NCBI GenBank assembly: GCA_963729445.1
Contig: CAVSNU010000003.1
Location: 1,116,001 to 1,180,000, forward strand
Origin: JACCZH01 sp963729445
Lineage (GTDB): Bacteria; Chloroflexota; Chloroflexia; Thermomicrobiales; CFX8
Direction of reading: 5' to 3'
DNA: 64,000 nt
The position numbers were made by a program, and so were the translations under genes. Below are positions 17,857 to 26,692 of this stretch, piece by piece; position 1 is the first letter of the stretch, and each line of letters starts with the position of its first letter. Under the pieces are notes generated by a model that saw only the letters and a program-made list of their open reading frames with translations, did not search any database and was not told where the DNA came from.

Positions 17857-18621
17857 TCACACCTCAAGCAACCCCGCGGCAACGCGGTCGGCGTTGGCCT
17901 TGCCGAGCTTCTTTTCAGCCCAGTAGCGGGTCGTCCGGTAGAGACTCTGGAAAGTGCCGGCGTCGCTCCAGAAACCATCAAGCTCCATCCAGCGCAGCCG
18001 GTCGTCCTTCAGGTAGAAGTTATTGACATCGGTGATCTCAAGCTCACCACGGTCTGAGGGCTCAAGCTTCGAGATGTAATCAAACACCGTCGCGTCGTAG
18101 ATGTAGAGTCCTGTGATGGCGTAGGGGCTCTGTGGCTGCAGCGGCTTTTCTTCAATGCGCAGAATCTGGGACACATCCTGCGGGTTGAAGACCGGGCACC
18201 CAAACCGGTTCGGGTCCGGGACTTCCTTGAGAAAGAGCATCGCCCCACCGTCGAACGACTCGACGGCCGGACCGATGTCGGCGTCGGTGGTGTTGTCGCC
18301 CAGAATGACGCAGACTGGCTCACCATCCGCAAATTCCTGGCCCAGCGATAGCGCCTCGGCGATGCCACCCTCCTTGTCCTGGTAGGTGTACTCAAGGTGC
18401 TTCAGCCCAAACTGGCGGCCGTTGCGCAAGACAGGCACAAAGTGGCCGGCGTGCGGACCACCAGTCACGATCAGGACCTCATCCACTCCGGCGGACACTA
18501 GCGTCTGGATCGGGTAATACACCATCGGCTGGTCGTAAATCGGCAGCAGGTGCTTGTTGGTCGCATGGGTGAGCGGGTAGAGCCTGCTGCCAAGGCCGCC
18601 GGCCAGAATGATGCCCTTCAT
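17857..18621 (-). CDS. Sugar-phosphate nucleotidyltransferase (RmlA-like)
   Basis: This 254-residue enzyme joins a nucleotide to a sugar-1-phosphate, most likely glucose-1-phosphate plus dTTP giving dTDP-glucose. The N-terminus MKGIILAGGLGSRLYPLT is the nucleotide-binding signature, followed by NKHLLPIYDQPMVYYPIQTL. DNTTDADI near residue 108 and EEKPLQPQSPYAITGLYIY near residue 155 complete the RmlA pattern. It is shorter than the 290-residue classical RfbA, like the short forms in archaea and Chloroflexota. No rmlB, rmlC or rmlD is beside it. Its ATG overlaps the end of the small membrane protein gene upstream. Confidence 0.88.
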   Translation of the reverse strand: MKGIILAGGLGSRLYPLTHATNKHLLPIYDQPMVYYPIQTLVSAGVDEVLIVTGGPHAGHFVPVLRNGRQFGLKHLEYTYQDKEGGIAEALSLGQEFADGEPVCVILGDNTTDADIGPAVESFDGGAMLFLKEVPDPNRFGCPVFNPQDVSQILRIEEKPLQPQSPYAITGLYIYDATVFDYISKLEPSDRGELEITDVNNFYLKDDRLRWMELDGFWSDAGTFQSLYRTTRYWAEKKLGKANADRVAAGLLEV

Positions 18622-18815
18622 ACGCTGTCGTCCCCTTTCCCATCGCGCGTGTCAGCCTCTGCCGTCTTGTAGAGCACGTACCCGCCGGCACCTGAGAGCG
18701 CAAGGCCAAACAGTGTCCCAAGGATCTGCTTCCACCCGAAGCCCGTCCCCTGCAGGCCCAACGCCAGGGGGTCGGCAAACAACGAGGCGAGGGTGAGCAT
18801 GACACCGAACGCCAC
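18618..18815 (-). CDS. Small two-helix membrane protein
   Basis: This 65-residue protein has two hydrophobic stretches (FGVMLTLASLFADPLALGL and ILGTLFGLALSGAGGYVLY) and a charged tail. Its stop overlaps the nucleotidyltransferase ATG (ATGA), so the two are coupled. The layout resembles AtpZ/AtpI-like small membrane proteins, but I see no decisive motif. The start is uncertain: the reading frame stays open upstream with REQIRVAGFAV before this GTG, so a non-canonical start about 15 codons earlier, nearer to AGGAGAG, is possible. Confidence 0.5.
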   Translation of the reverse strand: MAFGVMLTLASLFADPLALGLQGTGFGWKQILGTLFGLALSGAGGYVLYKTAEADTRDGKGDDSV

Positions 18816-19032
18816 AACTGCGAATCCGGCAACACGAATCTGTTCTCGAAAAATTGTGGTCCCGCTCTCCTACGGTACGGTATTTGCCCTACGGTCACAT
18901 TTGTGAAGCCGGCGGCAGTATAGCATCTGACCCATTGTAGCCCTTCGATGCGGCCGCGCACCTAATCCGCGACGTCGCTGCGCTCCCGCTCTGCCGGCGC
19001 GACGAAAATATCACTGAGCTGCTCTCTCGGGG

Positions 19033-21508
19033 TTACTGCAATGCGCTCAGATACAGCGAATTGAAGAGCAGCCGGTAGGTGCCGCGTGCCTGGGCGCGGA
19101 ACTGAGGCCGGAACCCGAAGAGGATGACCCGGCCCGCTCCGACCGCGACCTCCAGCAGCGCCGAGCGGCCGCGCAGGTGCTCGCTGCCGAGCATCCAGCC
19201 GCCCAGCAACTGGTTCGACAGCGGGTAGCGGCCAACGGTCTGCGCACCGCCGCCGTTGACACCGACCTCGAACGCGGGTGAGTTCACGAAGAGAGCTGAC
19301 GCCTCACGCTCGTACCCGTAGGCGATTGGGTGGTGCGGATCCAGAAGAAGCCGCAACAACGAGCCGGGGTTGTAGAAGTCGTCGGTGCGCAGCCCCTCCA
19401 GAACATTTGTCACCGGGAGATACAGGTATTTGATCGCCAGCTCGCAGGCCGAGTCGATGGCGATCAACGTCCCGCCCGCCTCAACAAAGCGCCGTAGCTT
19501 GGCCGCGCCAATCTCGCCGATGCCACCCGCGAACTCCGCCGGGTAGTCGTATGGTGAGTTTCCCTCAAGAATGTCCTTGGCCGGCTGTTGTGGCAGGACG
19601 ATCGCGTCGAAGCGATCTGAGAGATCGCCTTGCCGAATGTCGCGGTTCCGCAGCGTCGTAAACTCGAAGTCATAGTTCTCGAAGATAAACCGTGTCCAGC
19701 CCTCGTCCATGGCGTTCGGCCGGTACGAGCGGTAGAGCCCGATGCGTGGGGCATCCTGGCGGCGCAAGGCGTGTCTCATCTGGTCCCGGTCAATTGTCGT
19801 GAGCGTGACGTGGGTCTCACCAGCGACCCGCTCCAGCTCGCCGCGCTCCAGCCCCTCGACGACGAACGCCCCGGTCTGGATCCCCGTTTCCGGATGCGCG
19901 CCGGTGAAGCGGTAGACGTCGGCACCGGCGGACAGCAGGCGGTTTACCGCCCGGGCGCTCGCGTTGACGCGCGGATCGAGCATGAAGGAGGGTCCCTCCC
20001 CGACAACCTGACCCTGCGGTGGCTCGACCCGTTCCACCCGCGTGAGTTGCGCCTCGAACGGCGCGTCCACCCGGACCGTCTCGACACCCATCTGTACCGG
20101 CAGGGAATGCGCCGTGATGTCATACGGCGGCTTGGGCGGCCCTCCGGGGAACAGGCGCAGATCCGGGTACTGCTGCACGTCTAGCATCGTCCGGGCGAAC
20201 GCACCGTACGGCTGCGCCCCCAGAATCACCCTGCGAGCCGGCCGGATACTCGACGCCATCCGCCGTGAACGGCGCTGCAGACTCGTGAATCTCAACGTCG
20301 CCGAACTCCAGCGCCTGGAGCATCTCGGCCGTTGTGACCTGATCGGACTGGTCAGCCGGCACAACGAAGGCGTAGGGCGCCTGGGTCTGCACCGCGTCCC
20401 ACGAGATGGCGGCGAAGTTGCGCACCCAGCGATCGCGGTAGGCGGCGGCGTTGTTCAGCAGGGCCAGCGCCGAAATCTTGTTGTACTCAACGATGTCCCG
20501 CAGCCGCCATTCCCCGCCCGGCCAGGGCTCGGGATGGTTCCAGGACGCTACTGCCGGGCTGAAGCCGCGCGTCTCCTTGCGCTCCGACGCACTCAGATGG
20601 ATCGGCGTCGCTATCTTGACGCTGGCCGCCTCGGAAAGGATGCGCACCCCGCCATGGTAATGCTGGTAGGCGCGCGAGGGCGAGAACGCGTCGAAGATGA
20701 TGTTCGTCGCCACCCCGGTTTTCCCGGCCGCTGTCAGATCGGCGGCCATGGCCTGACCGATCAGGGCCACTTGCTGCTGCAGCAGCGGGTGCACGTTGGC
20801 GTCATACGGGTCGATGAAGGGCGGCAAGACGTAGCGCGGGCCGTCCGGCATCATCTGATGCTGGTCGAACACGATATGGGGACGCCAGACGTTATGGATC
20901 TTCTCAACCGCCAGCCGGTTCTCGACCTGAGTGAACATGAACCAGTCGCGGTTGTTATCGTGGCCGGTGTAGGTGTGGTAGAGCGTCGGCGGTGCCGAGC
21001 CTTCAAACGGCGTGTCGAGCGTTTCGGCATACCAATCCGCCACCAGCTCCATGCCGTCCGGGTTCAGCGACGGGACCAGCAGCAGGATGGTTTCGGAGAG
21101 AATGCGGTTGACTTCGGGATCGTCCCTGGTCGCCAGCTCATAGACCAGCTCCGGCGTCATCTGCACCGCGCCAACCTCGGTGGCGTGGATCGAGCAGGTG
21201 ATCAGGACGATCGCTCGGCCCTCGTGGGTCAGGCGCTCGATCTCGGTCCGGTCCACCCCGCGCGGATCCGCCAGCCTGGCCTGGATCTCACGATAACAAT
21301 CGAGCTTCTGGAGGTTCTCCGGCGACGAGATGGTCAGCATCACGAACGGCTGGCCCTCGGTCGCAACCCCAAGCTGCTCGTACTGCACCCGGTCGCTGGC
21401 GGCTGCGATCTCCTGGAAGTAGCGCAGCATGTCAGCCCAGCGAACCAGCTTGCGGTCCGCCCCCATCTGAAAACCAAACCGCTCCTCAGGTGTCTGAATC
21501 ACCGCCAT
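19033..21508 (-). pseudogene. M14-family zinc carboxypeptidase, one frameshift
   Basis: This is a large M14 metallocarboxypeptidase-like protein of about 824 residues once repaired. The zinc motif HATE is in CSIHATEVGAVQM (residues about 109-121), and SLNPDGMELV and GHDNNRDWFMF follow as in M14 enzymes. The frame breaks at the CCC run at 20229-20231: before it the sequence reads GVEYPAGS, and after it VILGAQPYGAFARTMLDVQ continues in the other frame. One base too many in that run explains the break. The C-terminal half (about residues 430-824) holds a glutamine-amidotransferase-like fold with a LIAIDSACELAIKYL segment. It has no signal peptide. It could be a real pseudogene or a sequence error. 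Confidence 0.8.
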
Positions 21509-21708
21509 GCCAGTTCCCTCCGTTAACGGCAGCTTCCCGCGCTTTCGGAAAGATCCTAGCCGATACGGCTCTCACAGCGCACGGTGCGTATTGCTGACGG
21601 GCCAGACACCGTTCCCGGCTCGCAGCGTCGTGTTCGGCGTTTCGCCATCGTCATTCATTCGCTAGAATCAGCCAAGCGCGCTATCCGTTGCCGGCAAATT
21701 GAGGGTGA

Positions 21709-22993
21709 ATGAACTTCTGCACCAACTGCGGGACCCAACGGGCCGGCGACGCGCGATATTGCGCGAGCTGCGGCCTGTCAATGGCGGCAGCCACGCCGGC
21801 GCGGCCCACGCAACGCAGCGTGTGGGCCGTCTTCGGTGGGCTCGCGGCGTTTGGTCTCTTCGGCTGCCTGCTCACCTGCACCACCCTCATTCTGATCCTC
21901 GAAGTGCCGGATCCAGTGGCGCTCGGGCTCAGCACGTTTGCGGCTGTTGTGCCGGCCGGCTTTTATAGCCTGCTCGTGCTCTACCTCGACCGGTATGAGA
22001 AAGAACCGTGGTACACGCTAGCCGGGGCGTTCGCCTGGGGCGCGATCGTGGCGGTGGTGTTCAGCTATTTCTTTAATAGCCTCTCCGCCGTCGCCGTCGC
22101 TTCTGTCTACGGCCTGGAAGCGGGCGAGTTCTTCTCGCTCGCCATCGCGGCTCCGTTCTTCGAGGAGCTGTTCAAAGGCGCGCGCACTCTTCATTATCCT
22201 GTTGCTCTTCCGCAACGAGTTTGACAACGTGCTGGACGGTATCGTCTACGGTGCCCTGGTCGGCCTCGGATTCGCGATGACCGAGAACATCATCTATTTC
22301 GGCCGGGCCTACTTCGAAGCCGGCATATTCGGACTCGGATTTCTGTTTGTTTTACGGGCCGTACTTGGAGGATTGGGGCACGCGCTCTATACCGCCACGA
22401 CCGGCGCCGCCCTCGGCTGGAGCCGCAGCCGCTACGGAACCGGGATGGCGCGCACGCTCGTGCCACTCGGTGGCCTGGCGCTGGCCATGTTCCAGCACTC
22501 ACTCTGGAACACGACCGCCTATGTGGTCGGCAGGATAGCCGACGATGAGATGTTCCTGATTGCGCTGCTGCTGGTCGCGGTTGTCGAGCCGGTCGTGTTC
22601 CTGCTGCCGGCGCTGATCACCCTGGTTGTGCTCGCCGTTATCACCAGCCGGAGAGAAATCGCGATCATCCGGGAACAACTGGCCGAGGAGGTCGAGTCTG
22701 GCACCATTTCGCCAGAAGAGTACGAGCTTATCTCCAACGGTCGACTGCGCAGGCGAGCGTCGTTGACTGCTCTGCGCGAGGGTGGGCTCGCGCGCTGGCT
22801 TGCCCAACGAAGCTTCACCCGGATAGCGGCCCAACTTGCGTTTCAGAAATATCACGTGAGCCGCGGTGAGGTGGGCAAGCGTGGTCTGGCGTATCGCTCT
22901 CCTGAGGAGCTGCGCGCTCTCCTGGCGAAGGCGCGGTTGCGATTGAATGCGTCCGGCAGATCTGACGTCCGTCCTCCCGTAACCCACTACTAG
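21709..22993 (+). pseudogene. PrsW-family intramembrane protease with zinc ribbon, one frameshift
   Basis: The N-terminus is a zinc ribbon (FCTNCGTQ…ARYCASCGL). It is followed by several membrane helices and the PrsW signature FFEELFKG (EExxK-type) then NVLDGIVYGALVGLGFAMTENI, which carries the expected catalytic glutamates. The family cleaves membrane anti-sigma factors in some bacteria. The frame shifts within the GCGCGCGC tract at about 22178-22185; removing one base joins LFKGA to ALFIILLLFRNEFDNV and gives about 427 residues. A pseudogene or a base-call error in a dinucleotide run would look the same. Confidence 0.8.
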
Positions 22994-23101
22994 CACGTAC
23001 AATATGTCCACTTCCATCCACACTGCGTAGCGGCTGGACGGAAGGTGACAGCGCCGTCACTCAGGTACGCCGGTCACGCGGCGGTTTCGCAGAGGAGCGA
23101 A

Positions 23102-24217
23102 ATGTCCTTTATCGCCAACCACAAATATCGCCGGCCCCTGCTCCCGCTGCTCCTGGCTCTGGCCGTTGTGCTGCTGGCCCCAGCCTGTAACACCGAAAGC
23201 GCCAACCGGACCGCCACCTTTACCGCCAGCGGGACCCCCGTCACCACAACCACACCGGCCGGACGCGTTCTGGTGATCGACGGAGAGCCGGTGCAACGGG
23301 TCTACGTCCCCGACCTGCGCCAGCCTCCAATGTATGCGCTGACGGAGCAACGGCTCTACATCTGGCGTAACCGGCGGTGGGAACAGACGGCCACGCTCAA
23401 CGACGGGCGGGCCATCCTCGTTGACCACCAGCACCCGGAACGTCTGTTCCGTGGTGACCACCCATCCTGCTCGCAATCGGCGGAGAACACAGAGATCGCG
23501 CTGGAGGTCAGCGAGGACAGCGGCGAGACCTGGACAGCGCTGCCGAAAGGCACAAACATCAGACCCATGGCGATTGATCCCGTCTTCCCCGACGTCCTCT
23601 ACGGGACCGACTGCGCGCTCACAATCTCTGACAGCCTCGGCAAGAACTGGCGCTACTTCCAGCCGCTGTTCCAGCACGAGATCGTCGACCTGGCGGTGGT
23701 CGGCGAGCGCCTGCTGGTGCTCGGCATCTCAACCGCCGGCAAGAGCCAGGTGCGCGAGCTACGCCTGACCAGCCCGACAGAGCCGAAACTCTCCGACATC
23801 ATCGTGCAAATAGAGGGCATCGCCAGTGTGGATGCCGATGCCGACCGTGTGGTGGTTGGTGGACCGACGGGCGTGCAGGTCTCGCTCGACGGCGGCCAGA
23901 CCTGGGCTGAAAGCCGGGTGGGGCTGGAAGCGGTGACGATCCCGCCTGGCGAGAGCATGGTCGCGCCGAATAACCCATCATCCACATCCGAGCGCGAGTT
24001 CGGAATACTCACCATTGCGATCGACCCCACGCATAGCCATCGCATCTTCGCGGGCACCGTGCGCGGGCTCTACATCTCCCAGGACGACGGCGGAACCTGG
24101 GACCCCTACGACGAGATTGCTGGCGACACGCAGGTGAAAGACATCCAGTTCGCCGTCGAGGGCGCCGACCTGTATGTCACGACCAGCGACGGTGTTGTCG
24201 TCGTTCCAAATCCATAA
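23102..24217 (+). CDS. Secreted lipoprotein with BNR/sialidase-like repeats
   Basis: This 371-residue protein has a signal peptide and a lipobox ending at Cys (LLAPAC). At least four beta-propeller-type Asp-box motifs are visible (SEDSGETWTAL, SDSLGKNWRYF, SLDGGQTWAES, SQDDGGTWDPY). These repeats build a WD-like propeller of the Ycf48/sortilin type, used for binding rather than known catalysis. I chose ATG 23102 because AGAGGAG precedes it. The gene stands alone and its ligand is unknown. Confidence 0.82.
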   Translation: MSFIANHKYRRPLLPLLLALAVVLLAPACNTESANRTATFTASGTPVTTTTPAGRVLVIDGEPVQRVYVPDLRQPPMYALTEQRLYIWRNRRWEQTATLNDGRAILVDHQHPERLFRGDHPSCSQSAENTEIALEVSEDSGETWTALPKGTNIRPMAIDPVFPDVLYGTDCALTISDSLGKNWRYFQPLFQHEIVDLAVVGERLLVLGISTAGKSQVRELRLTSPTEPKLSDIIVQIEGIASVDADADRVVVGGPTGVQVSLDGGQTWAESRVGLEAVTIPPGESMVAPNNPSSTSEREFGILTIAIDPTHSHRIFAGTVRGLYISQDDGGTWDPYDEIAGDTQVKDIQFAVEGADLYVTTSDGVVVVPNP

Positions 24218-24320
24218 AGCTCCGGGTGCTACAATGACCTTCGCGACTCCGGCGGGGCACTGTTGTGTGCCCTGCATGCGGCGAACACCAAAGACATTGG
24301 CAGGGGAGAGGAGCCATCGA

Positions 24321-25184
24321 ATGGCGTACCGGTTCGTTCTTGAGGTGCCCGAAGGGGTGCATGAGGACGCCAAGATAGCGGTTGAATCCAGCCGCAACGC
24401 GCAGATTCTGATCGAACGCCATCCACATGAGCTCGATCCCAACGACGCGTTCGCTGAGCTCACGGTCGTGACGCATAGCCTCGATGTCGTCGACAATCTC
24501 TACAACTGGGCTACGACCGAGGAAGTTCGCTCGAACGTCTACCTCTACGCCCACAAGGGCCCACGGATCAGTCTGGGCGATTTCGATGCGAAGTCGTTGC
24601 GCCGCTTAATCCAGGGCGACCAGTACTGGCTTGAAAATACGGTTCCCCGGATTAGTTATCAGATTGATCCCGTTATGGAAGGGGGAGCCCTCGTGGCAGA
24701 TGTTCCGTATGGTGGCCGCCTCGCACATGCCACCTCGATTGCGCCAGCGGCGTCGGATATCGAGCTCGGTTGTGTGGATAGCATCGCCATCAATGTGCGC
24801 GACATCGCCCGGGCAGAGGCGTTCTACCGCAATTTCTTCGGGATGAGCCTCGTCTATCGCGCCCGCCGCGTCGACGATCGCTGGGAGCATCTCGACCCTG
24901 ACTACTGTTACGAAGAGGGCATCCCCGCCGGGATTGAGCCTGAGATCGTGCGCCTTGAGAACGGCACGCTCGGGTTGGTGCTCATCAATGTCGGCCTGGG
25001 CAAGGTGCTCCACGAGCCGCGTCTGGCATACGTCAGCGTGACCGTGCCCATGAAGACGTTGAACCACCTGCGCGGACGGGCACTCTTCTCCTCCTATACC
25101 GTGCAGGAGGATAGTCCGCGGGCGTTCCGCTTTGTCGACCCCTTCGGACTCGTCTGGCAGCTCGTTGCATCGTCAGACCAGTGA
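24321..25184 (+). CDS. VOC/glyoxalase-domain protein
   Basis: This 287-residue protein has a vicinal-oxygen-chelate domain in its C-terminal half (about residues 150-285): VDSIAINVRDIARAEAFYRNFFGMSLVYR starts the first beta-alpha-beta-beta-beta unit and FRFVDPFGLVWQLVAS ends the second. The first 130 residues (MAYRFVLEVPEGVHEDAKIAV) form another alpha/beta domain that I do not recognise. I chose ATG 24321 because GGAGAGGAG lies about eight bases upstream. A DinB-type gene follows 12 bases downstream, so the two are probably co-transcribed. Reaction unknown. Confidence 0.75.
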   Translation: MAYRFVLEVPEGVHEDAKIAVESSRNAQILIERHPHELDPNDAFAELTVVTHSLDVVDNLYNWATTEEVRSNVYLYAHKGPRISLGDFDAKSLRRLIQGDQYWLENTVPRISYQIDPVMEGGALVADVPYGGRLAHATSIAPAASDIELGCVDSIAINVRDIARAEAFYRNFFGMSLVYRARRVDDRWEHLDPDYCYEEGIPAGIEPEIVRLENGTLGLVLINVGLGKVLHEPRLAYVSVTVPMKTLNHLRGRALFSSYTVQEDSPRAFRFVDPFGLVWQLVASSDQ

Positions 25185-25196
25185 GAGAAAACCTGC

Positions 25197-25643
25197 ATGC
25201 TTGACGAATATCGCGAGTTAATCGACCTGCTCGCCCAAACGCCGGCCCTCCTCAAAGAGAGCGCGGAGGCAGCGTCCGACCCACCGGAAGGCGAGTGGAA
25301 CGCCGCCCAGACCGTCGGTCACCTCGCGGCCTGCGAGTTCTATTTCGTCGAGCGCTTGAACCGCTTGCTGCGCGAAGACTCGCCGCATCTGAGGGCATTC
25401 GGGGCGAAAGCCCTCGAGCGCCAGGAGTCGATGATGGACGCCGGGCTGAGCGACAATCTGCAAGCCTTCAACGAGCTCCGCGGCGAGAGCGTCTCGATGC
25501 TGATGAGCCTGGCGCTCAACCTCTGGGACCGCTCCGGCACCTATGAGTCCGAAGGCACGATGTCGGTAGAAGATGTCGTCGAGACCATGATCGACCACGA
25601 CGCAGAGCACCTGGCCCAGATTCAGAACCTCGCGACGACGTAA
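25197..25643 (+). CDS. DinB-family protein
   Basis: This 148-residue helical-bundle protein of the DinB type has histidines in the expected places: TVGHLAACEFYFVERL (about residue 40) and MIDHDAEHLAQIQNL (about residue 134). It is likely a metal-dependent thiol transferase of unknown substrate. It begins 12 bases after the VOC gene. It is only distantly like the DinB protein at 16949. Confidence 0.78.
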   Translation: MLDEYRELIDLLAQTPALLKESAEAASDPPEGEWNAAQTVGHLAACEFYFVERLNRLLREDSPHLRAFGAKALERQESMMDAGLSDNLQAFNELRGESVSMLMSLALNLWDRSGTYESEGTMSVEDVVETMIDHDAEHLAQIQNLATT

Positions 25644-25692
25644 GCGCCACGCATCCTCGACGCAGGGCTCGACCACCAGGCACACAGCAGAC

Positions 25693-25732
25693 CGCCGCTC
25701 ACCCCTCGCTGCAAGGCGAGGGGTGAGCGGCG
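25693..25732 (+). terminator. 17-bp perfect stem after the VOC-DinB operon
   Basis: CGCCGCTCACCCCTCGC (25693-25709) pairs with 25716-25732 across the loop TGCAAG, 50 bases after the DinB stop. No T-tract follows. The remaining bases to 25943 are AT-richer at 25900-25935 but hold no gene that I can support. Confidence 0.5.
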
Positions 25733-25943
25733 TGGCCTTCCGCAGAGTGGCGCAGGCCGCGCAGGATTGCTTCGTGCAACCGCGCAGCCTGCGAACATGG
25801 GTGGGGTGAGGGTGAAGAAAATCGTGATCGCCAGGCGTGGGGTCCCGACAATCAACCGGAGCTTCCAGAGGACTATGAGCGGCTGCTACTGTGTTCCGCT
25901 CAAATGGGAATCGTGTATAGAATAGTACATCTGTTCTACTTTG

Positions 25944-26219
25944 TCAATCAGTCAGCGCCTCGAGGGCAACCGCCGGAGAATGCATGCTGCGGCCGGGCGA
26001 GCATCGGCCGGTCGGCATCGGCTCGCGCGACTGGCGCAGGAAGTCAATCAGCGCCTGCGGCTTGATCTGCCAGCAGCCACGGCGCTTGTCCCATTGCCCG
26101 TCCAGATGGCCCATACGCAGCCAGTATTCGATGGCCGAGCGGTCGTACTCAAGGAAATCCGCCGCGTCGTCAAGACTGTAACTCTGGATCGACCGGGCGG
26201 CTGCGCGCATCATTCTCAT
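25944..26219 (-). CDS. Small helix-turn-helix (excisionase/MerR-like) DNA-binding protein
   Basis: This 91-residue protein has an excisionase-type winged helix: SLDDAADFLEYDRSAIEYWLR, then a short wing and WQIKPQALIDFLRQ. The pattern (HTH, then a tyrosine/tryptophan wing and a 'discard-the-final-helix' segment) is that of small helix-turn-helix regulators. ATG 26219 is preceded by GGGAG. A 16-bp perfect palindrome sits 25-40 bases upstream and may be its own operator. The ferredoxin gene is upstream on the same strand. Confidence 0.7.
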   Translation of the reverse strand: MRMMRAAARSIQSYSLDDAADFLEYDRSAIEYWLRMGHLDGQWDKRRGCWQIKPQALIDFLRQSREPMPTGRCSPGRSMHSPAVALEALTD

Positions 26220-26243
26220 CAGGTAACGCTCCCAGACACTAAC

Positions 26244-26259
26244 AAGTGTACGTACACTT
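26244..26259. promoter_or_regulatory. 16-bp palindrome, candidate operator of the HTH gene
   Basis: AAGTGTACGTACACTT is a perfect palindrome located 25 bases before the HTH gene's ATG, in the 113-base gap after the ferredoxin gene. Length and position fit a dimeric repressor site. I saw no second copy in the window. Confidence 0.5.
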
Positions 26260-26332
26260 ACATGCTACCATGGCGTTGACGAAATGTCACGCCTTTCATG
26301 GCGCGTACGTATGCATGGGACCGTCAGCGAAT

Positions 26333-26566
26333 TCATCTCGGCCAGAGGAGCTTGCCCTCTTCAGTCTCGACGAAGATCGCGTCGACCGGGCAAGACCGGG
26401 CAGCCTCCATGATCGTCTCCTCGTCGGCGCCCTCCGGGTCGACAACTTCCGCTACCCGGTTCGCGTTCATCTGGAACATCGCCGGCGCGCAATCGACGCA
26501 GTAACCAACGCCGATACACCTGCCCATATCCACCTCAACCACAAGCTTGCGCCTGGGAGTGTTCAA
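26333..26566 (-). CDS. Single-cluster ferredoxin, [3Fe-4S] type
   Basis: This 77-residue electron-transfer protein has Cys17, Cys23 and Cys59-Pro as cluster ligands (CIGVGYC and SCPVDA). The position of the usual second ligand is Val20, as in the [3Fe-4S] ferredoxins that serve cytochromes P450; Cys26 is an extra cysteine. No P450 or reductase gene lies in the window, so its partner must be elsewhere. It is transcribed toward the HTH gene, which starts 113 bases further on. Confidence 0.88.
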   Translation of the reverse strand: MNTPRRKLVVEVDMGRCIGVGYCVDCAPAMFQMNANRVAEVVDPEGADEETIMEAARSCPVDAIFVETEEGKLLWPR

Positions 26567-26692
26567 TCTTGAGTTACCCTTTCGTGAGGGACCGGACTCG
26601 TAATTCGCGACCCGACGATACCAGTTTCACGCGGACAAGTGCGCCCGACAACGTATCCTCGTTAGAGAGACGCAGAGCCGAACGATCGGAAA

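Noticed and set aside
20042..21526. 494-codon plus-strand ORF opposite the M14 peptidase
   Set aside because: It is the antisense reading of conserved peptidase sequence, rich in Arg/His/Gly with no family motif; typical of high-GC shadow frames.
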